From JANYBT01 sp038211475 (lineage in GTDB: Bacteria > Acidobacteriota > Terriglobia > Terriglobales > Acidobacteriaceae), in the NCBI GenBank assembly GCA_038211475.1, contig JBBQVN010000005.1:6616-70615 (forward strand): a DNA stretch of 64,000 nucleotides. Reading direction: 5' to 3'. Below are positions 62,501-64,000 of this stretch, in pieces; position 1 is the stretch's first letter, and each line of letters starts with the position of its first letter. The position numbers and the translations under genes are program-made. A model generated the notes under the pieces. It worked only from the letters and a program-made list of their open reading frames with translations. It made no database searches and was not told the origin of the DNA.

Positions 62501-63232
62501 CTACACGAAAGACCCCGCACTAACGTTAAAAGACTGGCCTGTGATGGAGGCCGAGTCGTCGGTCGCGAGGAATACAGCGAGGCGGGCGCAATCCTCCGGC
62601 GTCGCGAAGCGCCCTAAGGGAGACAAGCTAAGCGCCCATTTTCTGCTTTCCGGGTCGCCCATGAGCGCGGCCGTCATATCGGTATCGACGAAGCCGGGAG
62701 CCAGCGCATTGACTCGAATCTTGCGGGGAGCGAGTTCGAGCGCCCAGCTCTTGGTCAGCGAATCCACGGCCGCTTTGGTGGCGCCATAAAGGCTGCGGCC
62801 GTTGGGGATCCCAATCCGGCCAGCGACCGACGACATATTCACGATGCGCGCACCCTCACGAAGTTTGGGCAGCATCGCCTGCGTGATCCAGAAGACGCCC
62901 TTGAGGTTGGTATCGAGCAACTGGTCAATCACGGCTTCCTCGCTCGAACCCATTGGCGTGCCCCGCCACACTCCGGCATTGTTCACCAATATGTCAATGC
63001 TGTTGTCGGGAAGGGCTGCAACCATGCTGGTGATGGCAGTCGCGGAACCGATGTCGGCCTGCGCCAGTGTCGCGGGCTGTTGCATTCCGGCCTGCACCTC
63101 TTCGGCGGCAGCGCGGTTCTGGTGGTAGTGGACGATGACTCGCGCGCCCTCGGCGTCGAGCGCATGGCAAATCGCCCGGCCAATTCCGCGGGAACCGCCG
63201 GTGACAAGTGCGACCTGATTCTTGAGGCGCAT
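62501..63232 (-). CDS. FabG-like SDR oxidoreductase
   Basis: A 243-aa classical short-chain dehydrogenase. The nucleotide motif is VTGGSRGIGRAI, the NNAG motif is LVNNAGVWRG, and the catalytic Ser, Tyr and Lys are in VNMSSVAGRIG and SLYGATKAAVDS. The proline-glycine motif is APGFVDTDM. It resembles 3-oxoacyl-ACP reductase, but paralogues with other substrates are common and no fatty-acid genes adjoin it, so I do not assign fabG. It is on the same strand as the acyl-CoA dehydrogenase gene, 105 bp upstream. Confidence 0.92.
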   Translation of the reverse strand: MRLKNQVALVTGGSRGIGRAICHALDAEGARVIVHYHQNRAAAEEVQAGMQQPATLAQADIGSATAITSMVAALPDNSIDILVNNAGVWRGTPMGSSEEAVIDQLLDTNLKGVFWITQAMLPKLREGARIVNMSSVAGRIGIPNGRSLYGATKAAVDSLTKSWALELAPRKIRVNALAPGFVDTDMTAALMGDPESRKWALSLSPLGRFATPEDCARLAVFLATDDSASITGQSFNVSAGSFV

Positions 63233-63349
63233 AGAGGTTCAGGCATTATGCCATGTGGGGAAGAGTCGGCACCATTGGTAGGTATATACTGCGCTAAGCC
63301 GTATGTACGCCCGCGGCATCCCCCGCACTGTTGTCCCTGGAGGTTCTCG

Positions 63350-64000
63350 ATGTCTCGTCAATTCAGGCAAGGCTTTTTTGTGGCGGCGCTGCTGAGCATG
63401 CTCGCCGGTTTCGGTTTTGCGCAAACCGCGGTCAACTCGTCCTCGGCGACCCTCACCACTCTCGTGAGCTTCGGCAACGGCAACGGGCAACGCCCCAATT
63501 CACCGCTGGCCCAGGGCCTGGACGGAAATCTCTACGGCACGACCCTCTACGGCGGCATGTGGCGCAACGGCACCGTCTTCAACATGACTTCGGCGGGCGT
63601 AGTGACCAACCTGTATGCGTTTTGTCCCGAGAACAATTGCAACGGCGGCAGGCTGACGGACGCAGGCCTGGTGTTGGGCAGCGACGGCAATTATTACGGC
63701 ACCAATGTCGGCGCGGGCACGGGCGGCACCGGCACCGCCTTCCAAGTCACCCCGCAGGGCGCATTCAAGGTCATCTACAACTTCTGTTCGCTGTCCGGGT
63801 GCCCGGACGGGTCCTATCCCGTAACTCTGGTGCTGGGAAGGGACGGCAACCTCTATGGTGTAGCCAGCGGCGGCGGCACAAATAACCTTGGGACCGTCTT
63901 CGTCATGACCTACCAGGGCGTGTTGACCACGTTGCACAGCTTTACGACCAGCGAGGGCGCTTCCCCGCGCGTTCTGCTCCAGGCCACCGATGGCAATTTT
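63350..64000 (+). CDS. TIGR03803-type tandem-repeat propeller protein (cut by window end)
   Basis: An open frame of 217 codons that runs off the right edge. It starts with a signal peptide (FFVAALLSMLAGFGFAQ); GGAGG lies about seven bases before the ATG. Repeats of about 45-50 residues follow: GLDGNLYGTTLYGGMWRNGT, GTVFNMTSAGVVTNLYAFCP, GSDGNYYGTNVGAG, GRDGNLYGVASGGGTNNLGT. This is the choice-anchor tandem-repeat (TIGR03803) family of secreted beta-propellers common in Acidobacteriota. A decayed repeat of the same family lies at 34480-34614. Confidence 0.85.
   Translation, partial: MSRQFRQGFFVAALLSMLAGFGFAQTAVNSSSATLTTLVSFGNGNGQRPNSPLAQGLDGNLYGTTLYGGMWRNGTVFNMTSAGVVTNLYAFCPENNCNGGRLTDAGLVLGSDGNYYGTNVGAGTGGTGTAFQVTPQGAFKVIYNFCSLSGCPDGSYPVTLVLGRDGNLYGVASGGGTNNLGTVFVMTYQGVLTTLHSFTTSEGASPRVLLQATDGNF

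Noticed and set aside
1..64000. CRISPR array
   Set aside because: No regularly spaced repeat-spacer pattern was seen; the only tandem arrays are the 26-bp repeat and protein-coding repeats.

Overview
The window looks like a chromosomal contig from a soil-type Acidobacteriota (Terriglobia/Koribacter-like). This is inferred from family content: an Oar-type TonB receptor with an N-terminal carboxypeptidase-regulatory-like domain, several secreted beta-propellers (PQQ-like, YVTN-like, TIGR03803 type), an ECF sigma / HEAT-repeat anti-sigma / DUF4097 / PDZ operon, and moderately high G+C. No rRNA is present. One tRNA gene, tRNA-Ser(UGA), lies at 37650-37739.

Layout. 0-0.85 kb is gene-free and holds an orphan terminator. 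0.85-4.25 kb is a minus-strand two-component cluster: a LuxR-type regulator, a MEDS-domain histidine kinase and two receiver-only proteins, both broken by 1-bp indels. 4.4-15.2 kb is a stress and accessory stretch: NRAMP-like transporter, frameshifted SYLF protein, DUF892 ferritin-like protein, AI-2E-family transporter, a 51-aa Q/N/S/K-rich protein, a lone PD-(D/E)XK-like protein, large catalase HPII, a small exported protein and a conserved hypothetical. 15.5-21 kb holds the TonB receptor and a convergent PQQ-type propeller. 21.6-22.24 kb is a scar where an IS481-like transposase remnant abuts a truncated pentapeptide-repeat gene.

22.3-31.6 kb is a surface-glycan cluster: an O-antigen ligase/polymerase on the plus strand faces a tightly packed six-gene minus-strand operon (PIG-L deacetylase, SDR-GT26 fusion, two B12-binding radical SAM proteins, SDR epimerase, GT4). 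31.6-37.65 kb is a gene graveyard ending at the 3' end of the tRNA-Ser gene. It holds fragments or pseudogenes of a PQQ propeller, a GH15-like glucoamylase, a TIGR03803 repeat protein, a serine recombinase and an FG-GAP protein, plus three intact genes.

37.8-64 kb is mostly core genome: acyl-CoA carboxylase beta subunit, amidohydrolase / adenosine deaminase / amino-acid permease operon, PcrA/UvrD helicase divergent from hslVU, an FN3 lipoprotein and FAH-family hydrolase, a lactonase-like propeller, the ECF sigma operon with a textbook terminator, gltX, a TIGR01777 SDR, the RelA/SpoT homologue, acyl-CoA dehydrogenase, a FabG-like SDR, and a TIGR03803 protein cut by the window end.

The most unusual items are the glycan operon with its SDR-GT26 fusion and paired B12-radical-SAM enzymes, the ECF sigma envelope operon, and the clustered 1-bp frameshifts, which may be real decay or sequencing errors. 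I see no clearly new defence or mobile system, and no CRISPR array.
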